64,000 nt of DNA. Source: Tetrapyrgos nigripes. Taxonomy: Eukaryota > Basidiomycota > Agaricomycetes > Agaricales > Campanellaceae. The notes below the pieces were generated by a model. It searched no databases. It worked only from the letters and a program-made list of their open reading frames with translations, and was not told the DNA's origin. This document shows positions 32,742-45,400 of this stretch, one piece after another (position 1 is the stretch's first letter; each line of letters begins with the position of its first letter). The translations under genes were made by a program, and so were the position numbers. The DNA lies in the NCBI GenBank assembly GCA_013368315.1, contig JAACJM010000048.1, positions 186,001 through 250,000 of the forward strand. Reading direction: 5' to 3'.

Positions 32742-35687
32742 TTAATGATAATCAGAATCAAGCTCTCCCTCTGCATCCTCATCTCCCAAAATATCCTCGT
32801 CGTCCACCAGTTCAATCTTCTGAGACTGCACCGTAATGTCCGTTCCAAATGGTGATGGTGTTAGTGTAGGCGCCGGCGCAGACGAGGGAACGGTCGTCGT
32901 AGAGACGAAGGCCAAGGGAGACCGAGTCACTGTGGAAAGAGGAGACGAAGACGAAGAAGACGTAGGTTTAGGTTTAGAAAATGTAGTAAGGCGAGGGATA
33001 GCCTGAGGCATAGAAAGCGCATGGGCATGGGGTGACTGAGTCTGAGTCTGAGTCTGAAGGGAAGAAGCTGTTGTCGGTGTCTCCAAAGCCGAAACTGAGA
33101 CCGGGACGTCGCACTGAGGACGTCGACCTGGACTATGATTATGATAATCTTCCGTACCCGTATTTTCGTCAAGCGAAAGTCGAGGAAAGAGGGTTCCTAG
33201 GTCACTAGTACCATCGCAGCCGCTCTTCAAGTTCGTGACTATGACTATGCCATCAGAGGGAAGCAAAGGCGACGCCGTGGACGTAGTACTAGAAGGCGAG
33301 ATGTTTTCGTTTTCGTTCCCGTTCCCATAGCTAAAAGTCTCATTCTGCGTGTACAACACCCAGTCTGAAGGAGGAGATGACGAGGCAAACTGCTGTTGAA
33401 GTTCAAGTTGCCCCGTTGGCAGAGTCGTCAAATCCACACTGGCAGGCGACGACGTGGTTGACGAATACAGCGGGTTACTACTCGCTGTACTATGAGGCCC
33501 ATCGAATACCTTCGCCTCTTTTGCGAGATGACTGTGGTTTTGAGGTATGAGATCCCGGACCACATCCGCATCCGCATCACCTAGTACTACGTCAAACCCT
33601 CGCAGTCCACCGAGTCTGTCAGGTAACCAATCATTCCCTGTTTTGAAGGTGAAACTGCCTGGCGCCGCTGGCACGTCTGGCGCGGGATGGCTGCCTGAGT
33701 AAGCCAGGGGAGGTTGACCTAGAGTCCGACTCCATTCAGACAGGCAGTCGTTCCGAGTCTCCATCTTCACAGTCACACCACCACTACCACCGCAGTCTGG
33801 ACCCGGTGAGTCAGTGACAGTGACAGTTCGTGGGCTGATGGGACGTTGGAATTGTACTAGATTCTATAAAATGATCATGACGAAGAGGAATCAGAATCAG
33901 TCTTTATATATAGCTTCAACGGTTACTCAAAACAAAAAATAACATACCCGTACTACCGGCAAGCTCGTATTTCTCCCAGACCCTTCGTCTCTACCCCGTC
34001 CCCGACCAGCTGCAGGATTCAGATCCCGACTCGCAAGTCCCCATCTCACAGTACCCCAATCAGATGCGCCCGAGTCATCATGAGCTTTAGCTTGCTTGCC
34101 AGTGTAAGCTCCTCCTGACTCAGATACATCATGATGGTGGGGCCTAGGAGACGCATTCTCCAGCGGCACAGGCACAGACTCAGAGGTCGTCGAACCCCAT
34201 GGATTTATCCAATTTATCGGTTCTGGAGAATGGTCATCATCTACGGGGGTTGGTAGTGGTTGAGAAGAAGAAGGGGAAGAAGAAAAAGAAAGATGTTGGT
34301 GTTGGTGTTGGAGATGTTGAAAACGAGCCTGAGTCGTTCGGGTTTGTAGAGGTGAGGAATTGTAATATGAGTTGTCAGGATGATCATGGATCCGAGAAGG
34401 AGAAGGAGAAGAAGTTGTAAGAACAGTAGATGTAGATGTAGATGAAGGTGGGGTGGTTGGGGTAGTTGGGAAAGGATAGGTGTACGTGTAATTCAAGTTG
34501 TAGGGCATTCGACTGGCATGTAATGACGAACTGTCGTCCGAATTGGCCATGGTATGATAGGAATGATACATCGTCACGCGGCTGGGTCGACGAGCGTATA
34601 TGATGTCGTCGTGAGTTGTACCACCGTTACGAAGACTAGGACCAGTAGAAAGTCCTTGGTCAATCCCGATTCCCACTGGCAATTGGAATGGCATACCCAC
34701 TGTCCCCACAGGACCAGTAACAGTGAGAGGCGTGCCACTTGGAGTAGTAAGGTAAAGAGGTCGGTCACGGTCTCGGAGGGATGCATTCAAGATAGGTGCT
34801 TCTTGTCCATGACCGGAAACTGGAAACGCTCCTGGAGGTGGACAGGACGAAGAGCGTCGGTGGTATATTCTGTAGTTGTAGTCGATGCAAGAAAACGGAC
34901 TCGGAGACGTCGACGGAACGGGGAAAGGAACAGAGACAGGTTGGGGTTGGTGAAGACGAGGGTGAAAGTCTTGATGCATAAGGGACTCGGACGTGCCTGT
35001 GCTGACCTGCATATGTCCTGAACTGGACAGCTCAGACGCGTCAGGAAGCCAGAGTGGCATCTGTTCATCTAGTTCTTCCTTTTTAACAGCTCTTCTGCCC
35101 ATTGTTCTCCTCTCCCTCTTTCTACCTTCACCTGTAACACTACATCCTCGCTCAGCATGCGCAGCTTTGACCTCGACGTCACCATAACCAGCGGCTCCGC
35201 GTCCAGGGTGATACGAGTACCCAGGGTACCTCTCCGCATGTAAACTCTTCTCCAACTTGGCCATCCTCGCCCATGGCTCCTTCTGCTCTACGGACAATGA
35301 CTTCCACATAATACCCGCCACCTTTGAGATATTCTTGTGATCTGTCGCGTACGCCTGGGGAAGTTTACCCTGACGGACTAGATCGCAACGAAAGAGTATA
35401 AAGGGGTTACGAGGTCTTGGGACGTGTCCAGGAGGTTGTTTCTTTGCATGGGATTTCTTTGAAGGGTTGGGTGTCATGTAGACGGTGGATGTGTCTGGGG
35501 TGGGTAGGTTGGCTGGAGTTTGGCAGAATTGGAGTAAAGAGGAGGAGGGGGCGTCTGGAGTGGAAGCAGGGGAGTCATCGAGGGGAGTCTGAGACGGAAG
35601 CTGCAGGGACAATGCAGGTCGTCCTCCAGGATAAGGTGGTGAAAGAGCAGGAGTTGGAATAGGTGAATGATATCTGGCGTCATTCAT
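32742..35687 (-). CDS. HMG-box transcription factor, 953 aa
   Basis: Two exons, 35687-33948 and 33863-32742 (84-nt intron, donor GTATGT), with phases closing. Residues about 89-158 form an HMG box of the MATA/SOX-like sequence-specific type: HVPRPRNPFILFRCDLV, then NISKVAGIMWKSLS and EPWARMAKLEKSLHAERYPGY. A basic stretch follows (GRKRERRTMGRRAVKKEE), a likely nuclear-localisation signal. The rest is Pro/Ser/Thr-rich and disordered, with an acidic C-terminal tail (DDEDILGDEDAEGELDSD), as in fungal regulators related to ROX1 or Prf1. Such proteins bind and bend DNA and control mating, stress or developmental genes; the target set here is unknown. It shares a 1.56-kb divergent intergenic region with the glycine-rich DUF6699-like gene. 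No mating-type locus partner (homeodomain pair or pheromone receptor) is seen in the window. Confidence 0.92.
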
Positions 35688-37252
35688 AGCGGAACTGCGC
35701 GCTGGAATGATTCTGTCGCGCAGTTAGCCTATACGATATCATAAGAGAAAGCGAAGGACGTACTCTGATCGAGAAAGCACAAGTAGAACGAAGTTGCTTC
35801 ACAATGGAAGCCAGTATGCAAGAACGAAAGGAACAGTCGCCTCTGGATTCTGCAGGTTGAGGAGAAGATGGAAGGAAAGAAAAATTGCAGGAGCCAGAGC
35901 TTATACAGATCTCAAAAGACTTGAGAAAGACCATCTCTTTGACATGATTTCATTTCAGAGAAAAGTCAACACGTTGCAGAGAAAGAGAAAGGCAGATCTA
36001 GGGCGCTTGGTAAACATGACTCAAAATGCACAAAGGAGCATGGAAACTCACTCAGTAGAGGTGTCCTCATAAGAAGCAAGATGTATTCCATCTCCAACTG
36101 TACATCATTGTATTACTCGTCGACGGAGGATAAAGAGCGCGTTTCCTTCCTCGGCCAGCTGTTACTTTGTCGACCTAGACTCTGCAGATCCATCAACACG
36201 TTTTCGACCTCTAGATTGTTCGATATATGGGGAAGATCCTCTTTCGGGATGAATTAAGGACCCGCGAAGCAGTCCGACGATGACTTCGGAAGATCATATA
36301 CCTATAGACGGAAGCGAGATGTGGCGAGATGTGAAAGGGACTAAATTTGGCCGTGTTTTTTTGGGTTGTAGTTCACGTGCCAGGCATGACTGTCGCGTCG
36401 CGTCGTGTGCTAAAAATAGCTCTGAATGTCGCGAAATCAGAGCACGCGCTATAATGAGCCATGCAACTGAAGGTACGCGTTGTATACATATGTTTGATTT
36501 GGATGCCATCGACCTCCGTTGTAGACGTTCTTCTCCTGCTGAAGAACTCCAAAGACCCGCTCAGTATATCCTAGTGGCCGTTGTACTCTATGGATCACTA
36601 CAACTTACTACTCAGTAGTGACCAATTTCCTGGTATCATCTTTTTTCAAGTTGAGACTCTCCAATCAACGTGCCTTCTCCACTTCTCTTGCCGGAGACAC
36701 GCACGGGCACTCTAGCGCTGGGCGATCTGCAAATCCTATGTCGGTGAGAAAAATATACCATATTAGGACGTGTGAGCATACAGGCTTTGCAGCTTCGATG
36801 ATGATAGCCTTTTCTGTCTCTCTCTTCCATCACTCCACGTTCCAATCATCCTCTCCTCACCGTCCGCAGCAACGAACAAAAAGTGCCCAGCCGTCTACTT
36901 CTGGCCGTCAACGACGAGGACAACAGCAAGCAGTGAGCTGTTGAAAGGCCAGGCTCTATATAAACCTCAGACCACTACTACCTAGCACTACCTCAAGAAC
37001 CACGCCACAGCACTTGAACAGCACTTTTATTACTGCAGTACTCAAAAGAAACCGCTCTTATCACTTTCCTGAGACGTCTCCATCGTCATCGTCGTCGTCG
37101 TCGTCGTCAGTGAGTCCTTTCCATCAAAGCTTTGCTTTTGGGCGCTTCAGTCCTTATCTCACTCAACACGTGTGTAGTCAGAATCTTAGCCACGGGGACA
37201 CCCTTCGGTCCCTTCCGCTCTTCTGAACCTCAAAGTAGAAGTCAAACTCAAT
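35688..37252. other. Long divergent intergenic region between HMG-box and DUF6699-like genes
   Basis: 1.56 kb with no supportable gene. It contains a strong TATA box for the rightward gene (36957-36964) and a (GTC)n microsatellite at about 37086-37110. Open frames at 36280-36618 and 37014-37338 are short and domainless. Compared with typical gaps here the region is large, so it may hold extensive regulatory sequence or long leaders. Confidence 0.5.
36957..36964 (+). promoter_or_regulatory. TATA box of the DUF6699-like gene
   Basis: TATATAAA in a GC-balanced context, 289 nt before the ATG at 37253. It implies a long 5' leader that includes the GTC repeat. Confidence 0.55.
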
Positions 37253-40140
37253 ATGGCGCTTGCAGGATGGAATGTAGGCCACGATACTTTCGAAGATCCA
37301 TATGTGGATATGCCCACCCTGGTAGACAGTGGTGGTAGAAATGGTGTCATTCCACCACCTGCAAATGCTCTTTATGAAGGACGTGGAGGAGGAAGAGGTG
37401 GTGGAGGTGGAGGCATTCATTTTGAAGAACCATCTACTCCTCTACGAGTCCGTAAACACAGTCGTGCTTCAGCGCCAGGGCTTAGGTGAGCGCTCTTCCC
37501 CATAATTTTCATCACCGTCATCCGTCTCGAGAATTCGTTTCAGTGTCGCTAACTGCTCAGTCTGTCTTTCTCTTTCTCTCCATACCCATACCCATACCAC
37601 ACCCACACAGCCCAGCAGCATCCTTCCATCCACCAACACCCGTACACTGGAACGGTCCCGGCACCGACGCTCACGCAACGGTAATGCAACAGAACCACGC
37701 TCTAAACTCTACCTTTAACTCTTTCCCAAACTTTCCCTCTACCACTGGCGGTCCCGCACCCGGCTTTGGTACCCCTCATACACCATACATGCCGACACCG
37801 TTCATGGGTCCGTACTCCATGTTCCCTGGAGCTGGGTATAATGGATCTGGAAATCCATTCCCCGGGGCCGGAGCAGGGGCAGGGCCTTTTGGTGGCCAAG
37901 GATATCCCCAGGGTGGTGGTGGAGGGTTTACACCTGGGAGTGCACCTGGACCTGGGGGTTTGAATGGTTTCCCTGGATTTGGAGGCGGCGGCGGCGGCGG
38001 TGGTGGTGGTGGTGGTGGTGGACTGTTCGCGAATCATAGAGAGTATGATCATCGTGAAGGAAGAGGTCCACCTCCAGCTTCTGCACCTGCTGCTATGGGT
38101 CATCAGCGTAGTCGTAGTCGTTCTCGTGGCCGTGGTGACGGCTGGGGTCATAACAACGGCGGTGGTGCCGATGGATGGGGCAGCAACTGGGGAAACGGTG
38201 GTGGTGGTGGTGGTGGTGGTGGTGGTAACTGGGGAAACAACAATGACCGTGACCCATGGAATAATGGACAACGTGATGAGTATGGTTGGGGTAATGGAGG
38301 TGATGATGGTTGGGGTGCAGCTGCATCGGGTAGAGGCGGCGGTGGTGGCGATGGTTGGGGTGGTGGTGGTGGTGGTGGCGGCGATGGTTGGGGTGTTGGT
38401 GGTGGTGGCGGCGATGGTTGGGGTGTTGGTGGTGGTGGTGGTGGTGGTGGCGATGATTGGGGTGGTGGTGGGCCAGCCGCAAGTAGTTGGTTTGGCCAAC
38501 AAGAGCATCAACCTCGTGAAGGCGGATATAGACATCAACGTCGAAATGGACATCATAGTCATGATCGAGGTCGACGAGGACATTCTGCTGGATGGACAGA
38601 CGATGATGATTGGGTACACTACGATCATGGGAATGGCTATGGTTATGACGAGTACGAGGACGAGTATAACCGCGCTGGGGTGCCCAGGGAACAACTTGAA
38701 GAGATCCGTAGGAGGGAGAGAGAAGAGTATGTAATGAAGTTGCGCAGAAAGGAGGCTGAGAGAGATAGACAGGAACAAGAAACTGCCAAACGTTGGAGAG
38801 CAGAACAAGAAGCTGGTGGTGTTCGGGGTAGGGGTGGTGGTTTCGATTTTGAAGCGATGGATGGCAACTCTTACCCCGTCGTTGACGACCCAGACCGAGA
38901 CCGAGAACGAGGCCGAAGTCGGACAAGGACGAAAGAATCGAGGAAAGAGGAGAAAAGGAGGCAGAGGGCTATGGACGAGGCGTATTTGGATGATTTGGAC
39001 TTGAGCGCACTTTCCCTGGACGACTTTGAACATGCTGACGCAGACCTGGAGCATGATCGTCTCAGACGTCAACAGCATAAAAAGTCAAAGTCGAAATCGA
39101 AGCATATCACGTCTATTATGGTTCAACGAGCTAATTCGAGAGGGGAAGGGATCAGGTTGGGGTTTAGAGAACCGTCGGATCAGCAAGCTGCGTATGAGGC
39201 TGCTTTTGAAAGAGCAAAGATGGCGAGGGCTTTCGCGTATCAGAAGCAGATGGAAGCAGACCGAAAACATGTCAAGTACAATCGTCCTATGACATGGCGT
39301 TCGGATTATTCTGTTCGTGGGGGTATCATGGCGAAGATGAGAAAGTATCCTTCACAAGTCGAGGAACTTCCTCCCGACCCTATAAAGAGGTCACTTCACC
39401 CATACCTACAATTTCATGGGGCGGACTACGAACCTGTCATTTCGATGGACTTGCGGATGAGCCCTCGCGATACCATCACATCTGGACCGGCGGTACGGCT
39501 TAATCTCAATTTGACGGGTGGAAGGAGTGGGGAGCCTGAGCCGTCGCGGTATGGGGGACCGGTTACCGGGGTGTACTTTTTATCGATCCCACATCTTGGA
39601 AGAGACCCCTCTCAGAACGATTTGATGCAGCCTGCTTGTAACCCTCCGGTTCAGTTCATGAGGCTCTACCACCCTCGATTACCGTGGTATGTGGATGTAT
39701 CCTCTCAATTGCAACCTGGAGGACCTGTTTTGCTCTCGGATATTATAAGCTTTTTGTATACGAGTTTGCAGCAGCAGGTTGGGGAGATGGAGTATTGGTG
39801 TGAAGAGGTGGATGATGACCCCAGGGAATGGGAGAGGGATGTTAGGAGAGCGGCGAGTAAGAGCCGAGGGAGGGAGGCGATGGACGACTCGTATGGGATT
39901 GGAAGGAGGTTTATTGGGAAGGCTTGGAGAGATAGATGTAATCTTGTTGGTATGGTCAACGGAGATGAACCATTGGGTGACGAGTCTCGAGCTGCTGGGA
40001 ATGCTGGCTTGAGGGAGAGGGAGGAGATGGGTCGGGGTGTCAAGAGGGTTGACTGGTTGGGCGCGGAAGGGAGAACAAGGTTTATTGGACTTGCGAGGGG
40101 AAAGAATGGTTATTGGGAAATCAAGACGGAGAGAGTTTGA
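37253..40140 (+). CDS. Glycine-rich protein with C-terminal DUF6699-like domain, 920 aa
   Basis: Two exons, 37253-37485 and 37611-40140 (125-nt intron with an acceptor after repeated CCCATAC), phases closing. The N-terminal ~370 residues are low complexity: Gly runs mixed with Asn, Trp, Asp and Arg, including repeated DGWG units and basic RSRSRSRG. The middle (about 400-560) is charged and probably coiled-coil (EEIRRREREEYVMKLRRKEAERD). The C-terminal part has the DUF6699 look: SLHPYLQFHGADYEPVISMDL, an LPWYVDVSS segment and a helix LLSDIISFLYTSLQQQVGEM. The Gly/Trp/Arg-rich part resembles prion-like or RGG-type regions of RNA-binding or condensate proteins; that is inference, no RNA-binding domain is present. 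The DNA of the Gly tract is GGT/GGC microsatellite, so length variation between strains is likely. Confidence 0.85.
38176..38475 (+). repeat. GGT/GGC micro- and minisatellite inside the glycine-rich gene
   Basis: Pure GGT/GGC triplet runs alternate with the unit encoding GDGWG, repeated four to five times at 38345-38465. An earlier GGC/GGT run lies at 37981-38022. The repeats also create long chance frames on the other frames and strand. Confidence 0.85.
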
Positions 40141-40990
40141 TTTTGGGCCACTACTTCGACCTGTATTGACTGTTTTCATCGCACTGACTGACTTGATTGC
40201 TATTGCCGTGGAGTATTAAATCATACCTGTACTTGTGTTTACAAATTGTGTGTATGTACAATATCAGTCATTGTGGAATTATATCTGTAAACGTACTCGG
40301 TCCCCTTTCAATGTCTCTCTCGTTGACGGCGACGCGTCGCGACGTGCCAGGCACGTGAGAAGCCCCTAGGCCTAAAATCCTCAAATGCTAGTGGCGTCGA
40401 GAAATTTCTTTTTTTCAGCCTCTGGATAAGATTTTCAGGCTGTTATTCATTCCAAAGTATATTATCCTCTACCGTCATAACGAAAAGACGGTATGTTCAA
40501 GGTATGTTACTGGGCGTTATCCTTCCGTAGTTGATTCGCGGCAGAAGTACAAAGGCTGTATACTAATTACGGAAGTCCTTTTAGTTTGCAGTTATATATA
40601 CTTGCCCACTTGGCTGTGTTCTCCCTTTAACATCTATTCTCTCCCCCTCAAATGCTTTCCGTCTTCCCTCGTTTTATACTTCCAGCCCCTCGTAGTCTCA
40701 TCCATCCACGACTCCTACCCCTAGAAGAACAGTGCAAATCAATCCTGCAAGCTGATTGGCCGACGCTGCGCATTGACCATAACAATAGTGACGTGTTGTA
40801 CGGGGGTCGTGACTACAATGAGAGCTCGCGGTCAATAAAATTGAGGTTCAGAGGTGCGTCGTCCTTTTCTTGATCCACCACTATCTACTCAACCACCACC
40901 ACTACTCGCTAGTTAGCCGCAGCTACTGTAGTGAATACCAGCTAAACTCAGCTATTTCTCTACTCTTTGCTCTCTTTCCCCGATAAGCAC
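40141..40990. other. Intergenic, no gene seen
   Basis: 850 bp. It contains a TATATATA stretch near 40590 that could drive the next ORF. A 73-codon frame (40652-40873) has no family features. Confidence 0.4.
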
Positions 40991-41782
40991 ATGCACGACT
41001 TTTTTTGTCCCGCAATCATGTCCTCCCAAGGCCGTCCAGAAATAGACGAGCTCAGGCTTTCCACTGCGAATGCTAGTACCAACGAAGCATGTCGCTCAGC
41101 CGTCCATCGCTTTTCTGAAAATGCCTTGGGTCTCTTTTTCGACGACGATGTCGTCCAATTGGGGGGAGTAGAGAACACCAACTTGAAGAATGCCATCGCC
41201 CCGAATGCCCCAGAAGTAGCTGAATCTTCTTGTGGCATACACGTTGACGACGTCGAGCCTGAAGACCACATGTACAGGACTGCCAACATCTCGTCAAGCA
41301 CCGGCGTCCGGTCCGATACGAGCTTGTACATTCCGAAAGACCAGTCTCTCGACACTGTGGCTGAAAGTCCAAGGAGTCCTCGAACCCCATTAGCAGAGCG
41401 ACCCGCTCCTCTCAGACTCGATGATGGCCGTGCCAGCCTGCACCTGGTCGAGCCTTCGGAGCAAACCCTGCCCCGAGCTCCCAGACTCCGGCCAATCTGC
41501 ACTATCGTATCCTCTACCGATGTCGTAGTAGCATCTCGTAATCTCGGAGAAGTTGTGGATGACAGTCAGATAACTCCTCTTCTTCTCCCTTCTCCATTTT
41601 TCAGCAACCGAGTCTCTGAGACTCCATTGGCAAACAGCCAATTGAACATTGATTGCAAGGATATGATGATCTCGATGCCTCCAGCTCCAAAATTGCGTCC
41701 TATTCCTCTTCCAGATGTCGAAAACACGTCATGTCCATCATGGCGGGAAGCCCAGTCTGGGGGCTGTTATTATCGGGACTGA
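40991..41782 (+). CDS. Orphan hypothetical protein, 263 aa
   Basis: Single-exon frame from ATG 40991 (MHDFFCPAIMSS; an alternative ATG is at 41018) to TGA. Codon use and composition look protein-like: Ser, Pro, Asp and Glu-rich, no Gly runs, probably disordered. No domain is recognised. One internal echo is notable: PRAPRLRPICTI near residue 155 and PPAPKLRPIPLPD near residue 235 share a P-A-P-(R/K)-L-R-P-I core, suggesting a short linear motif. There is also a TPLAERPAPLRL segment between them. It lies convergent to the Zn2Cys6 regulator. It could be a lineage-specific gene or a chance long frame; the minus strand here also has shorter open frames. Confidence 0.5.
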   Translation: MHDFFCPAIMSSQGRPEIDELRLSTANASTNEACRSAVHRFSENALGLFFDDDVVQLGGVENTNLKNAIAPNAPEVAESSCGIHVDDVEPEDHMYRTANISSSTGVRSDTSLYIPKDQSLDTVAESPRSPRTPLAERPAPLRLDDGRASLHLVEPSEQTLPRAPRLRPICTIVSSTDVVVASRNLGEVVDDSQITPLLLPSPFFSNRVSETPLANSQLNIDCKDMMISMPPAPKLRPIPLPDVENTSCPSWREAQSGGCYYRD

Positions 41783-42473
41783 CTTGGATTTAGCACGAAG
41801 AAGGGAGGTTTTGGACAATATTAAAACTGTATCATTGTTGAAACATTGTTGGAAAAGATTCAACCTATACACCACTTACTTAGATGCTTATATGTTCATT
41901 ATTCTTGTAATTCTTCCGAGTCGAAAAGTTTACTACTAGTATTAGCAGTGTATGTCTGATCAACATTCGGTTGCTACCTAGTTGCTACCATCGCTCGCTT
42001 CTCCGTTCTAATTTCTCTACTCTCGATATAGCTAGGAATCATCTAAAATAATTATGCAACAAATGGTTTACCAGACGAAATACTTATAGTGCATGGATAC
42101 GGAACATCACGGATGGTTAGTGGGCGGCCAAAGAGCCCAGCCTCGCTGAATATATCCACTTGGGAGAAGTCCGTGTTTCGTTCGAGACCTAGGAATAATT
42201 TAGAATATAACTACTAAGTATAAGCATAGCTCTGGCAGCATACAGAGGAAAAGATACATGACGCTAATAGTACAGATATTCGAGACCCGCGAAGAATATA
42301 TATAACATACATATTAGAGTTAGCAGGAAGTCTATGAGCTAACCGTAGTACACATCGGAGAATATCGTCTAAGGGAAGCAGAGTAAAGGAAATTCACCGA
42401 AGACAAAGACCAAGACTATGATACATACCAAGTCCTTCCGAGCCGTAGCACGAGGCCCCACACCACCGTGAAT
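41783..42473. other. Convergent 3' region, no gene seen
   Basis: 690 bp, A/T-rich, between the orphan ORF stop and the stop of the minus-strand Zn2Cys6 factor. Confidence 0.4.
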
Positions 42474-45400
42474 CTAGGGATTCTCATTGCCATTGCCATT
42501 AAGCACCGCAGTCTGGTTTGCCCCAGTTGCTTGCGTATGCATATCATTTCCACTGTTGGGCCATATATTGTGAATGGCTGTCCCCGTCACCCCCATGTCT
42601 ACCCCCACACTGACTCCGACTCCGACTCCAATATCCCCCATATCCCCCATTCCATACCCATCGGCGCTCCATAACATCTGCCCCAATTCGTTAATAGTCA
42701 CCTCATCAAACGCTTTCATGTTCGTGTCACTGAATAGACCCGAATCTCTGAAAAGCATACCGGGTGCTAGAGCGTCCCTTCCGGTTTGACCCCATCCTAG
42801 GTTGAACCCGGGTGCCAATGATCCAGAAATGACGGGAACGTGTTGCAATTGTGCGTTGGAGTGAGGAGGGGAGGGAAGACTTGTAGCAGCTGAGAGAGGG
42901 GATTCACCTGGACTCAGGCTCCCGTTTCCGTTTCGATTTACGAATCCGGTCCCGGCGTTGAATGTGGATTGTTGTTGCTGCTGCTGCTGGGCAGCAGACC
43001 ACGAAGTTTGCAAGTGAGGTCGAGAAAGTTGAGATGAGGAGCGGCGGTGTCGAGTATTTGATATTGGCACATGCTGTTCGTGCACTGGAAATCCGCCACT
43101 AGTCATCCCACTTGCATTGCTGAAGCTTCCAGCGGAACGACTAGAGCTGGAGCGACGATGACCGAAAGTGGTGGCTATGGGACTGGCTTTCACGTGCGTT
43201 GGGGAGCCGAAGCAGCTTGAGGCTGGAGTGCCTACATATCGGTTTGCATCGACCTTGAAAAAAGTCAGGAGCAACTCGGCCAAAGTAGGAATGATGTTGA
43301 ACTCACAATCATACGCTTAACGATTCGTTCGAAAGGCTCTTCATCGTCATCGGGAGCACCCCGCTTTTTCGATGGCTTTGATGATATCTCGGGCTCTGCA
43401 CCTGCGTCGTAGCATGAGTTACTTATCACGCTTGATGCATATTGCGAAAGAACATACTCATCAAACCCTCAAGCAGGACGATAGCGTTTCTTGAAACGGT
43501 AGAAATATGCTCTGCAGTCCTAGCAACGAACGCAATTGTGAATTTGGGTCACGACAACGGAAGAATCCACATACTTGAACAAGTCCAGAGCCTCTCTAAG
43601 CTCGGATCTCCTATGCTCCAAATCTGTACCATCATCTGCTTTATGATGGCATAAATCAATGAATAATACGACAGACTGCAGAGAAAGACGAAAAATGAGC
43701 TTAATGAAAAGTTTCTAAAGGGGAAAGAGCTGACCGCAGCAAAGCCATAGAATAAAACGATCCACCACTTGAGCAGGATGGCTGATTGTTCGTCGTTTGA
43801 CTTGAGATAATTCAAGATGGCTCTGGCAGAAGTAATGCATTGGTCTCTCGACTTTTCCTAATATGTTAAAGCGTAAGAAGATCCTTACGGCTGAACATAC
43901 AGATCGATACCACTTACAAATCGTTTGTCCTTGTACCCCCGGAACAGAAACGGCCGATGCAAACGCAGCTGTCTTGTCTCTCCCATTATCAAAGACAGAG
44001 TGAGTTCCAGGCCCTTGACGCCTCTAGCGGTCGCTAGTAATTGTTCTTTGGGAAGGACATGTCCAATAGGAGAAGATGGATCCTGGAAATACAGAGGAAT
44101 ATCTTCCTGCATCTTCCGTAGCTTCGCGTCCATATCGAGTATAAACCCGTAACCAGAGGGCGATGGTGACTGCATGTTATCGACAATTTGGCGGTAATGG
44201 TCAACGAATCGGAAGCGCGTGCGCGAAAGAGTCATTTCCTGTGTATTAACAAGAATTCAATAAGTATGAGTAAGCTCGAAGGAACCATTGGTAAGGCAAA
44301 TGGCGACGAAGAAAATCGATGCACTACGTTGGTATCGGATGTACGAAAGAATGTACTAACCGTATACTGAGTATCAGGTATCTCCCGAAGGGGTTGTCCT
44401 TCAACAAGATCTGCATCGTTGATATTGGCAGGAAGCGCAGTGTGATTCTGCGATGGATGAACGGAGTAGGCACCGTTATGAGCTGCGGCGTGAGACCAAT
44501 CGTCGAAGATCTACAATGTTGAGCAAAATGAGTTACTTTTTGAACAGCAACAAGGGGTCAAAGAACGTGAAAAAGATTGACACTGGCACAGTGTCGATAT
44601 TTTTGACGTGCTGCTAGTATCGATGGCGAGCATAGAACCGGTGAATCATCCGGCCCACCAACCCACACTGTTCACGAAATGCCGGAGATCCTACCATGGA
44701 ATGTATGTATCAAAAATGACACTTACCAAACTCCACCAAACCCTCCTCGCGGTCTCCCGCCTGACGAGAGATTTCCATGGTCCCTTGTATCTTCTGTTCT
44801 CGGATTCAGAGCCCAGTCGAGAAATGCCGAGATTTTGGGCGATCTGTGAACGAAAGGCAAAGAAGGGTTGTGAGTAAACACAGTAACAAGCGGAGCATAG
44901 CATAGTAATACGTGTGAGGAGGAAAATTGCCACAGACAGAGATAAGGAGACAACAATGCAAAGGATATTGGATAGAAAATGCACAGGGAGTACGCGTGGC
45001 TGAGCAAGCGAGGAAAGGATAGGAAAGGACGACAGTACACAGTGTGCTATGGCAGTGATGTGGCGTTCGAGGGCGATCAACATCTCCCGGGCAATAAACG
45101 GGGATACCGAGGCCGTAAATCAAATAGACAATAGTGGCAGAAATGAAAGAAGACGGATGCAAGGGATTTGGAAGACTTGCCTTAATAGCGGAGCCCAATA
45201 AAGCCCAATGTGAGCTAATTAGTAGTACAAGTTGGGTCAGTACAAACTCAATGGTCGAGAGGAAGATTTTTGAAAGGGAATAGACTATGGACGTCACGAT
45301 CATCCATGATGTCCGAGTAGTGTCGGCTTTAGGTGGAGTTCCCGATTTTGAACCAGAGCCAATTATGACCATGATGCTGGTCCCAGACCGGGTAATACAC

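Noticed and set aside
37964..38734. 256-codon plus-strand frame rich in Val
   Set aside because: Frame shift of the same GGT repeat (GTG = Val); stops as soon as the repeat ends.
37702..39078. 458-codon minus-strand frame (and 277-codon frame 38093-38926) opposite the glycine-rich gene
   Set aside because: Product is Thr/His repeats that simply mirror the GGT/GGC repeats; no start context, no domain, and the plus strand has a coherent gene with a conserved C-terminal domain.
42950..43000. CAG repeat as a separate repeat locus
   Set aside because: Short polyQ-coding tract inside the Zn2Cys6 factor's last exon; ordinary for such regulators.
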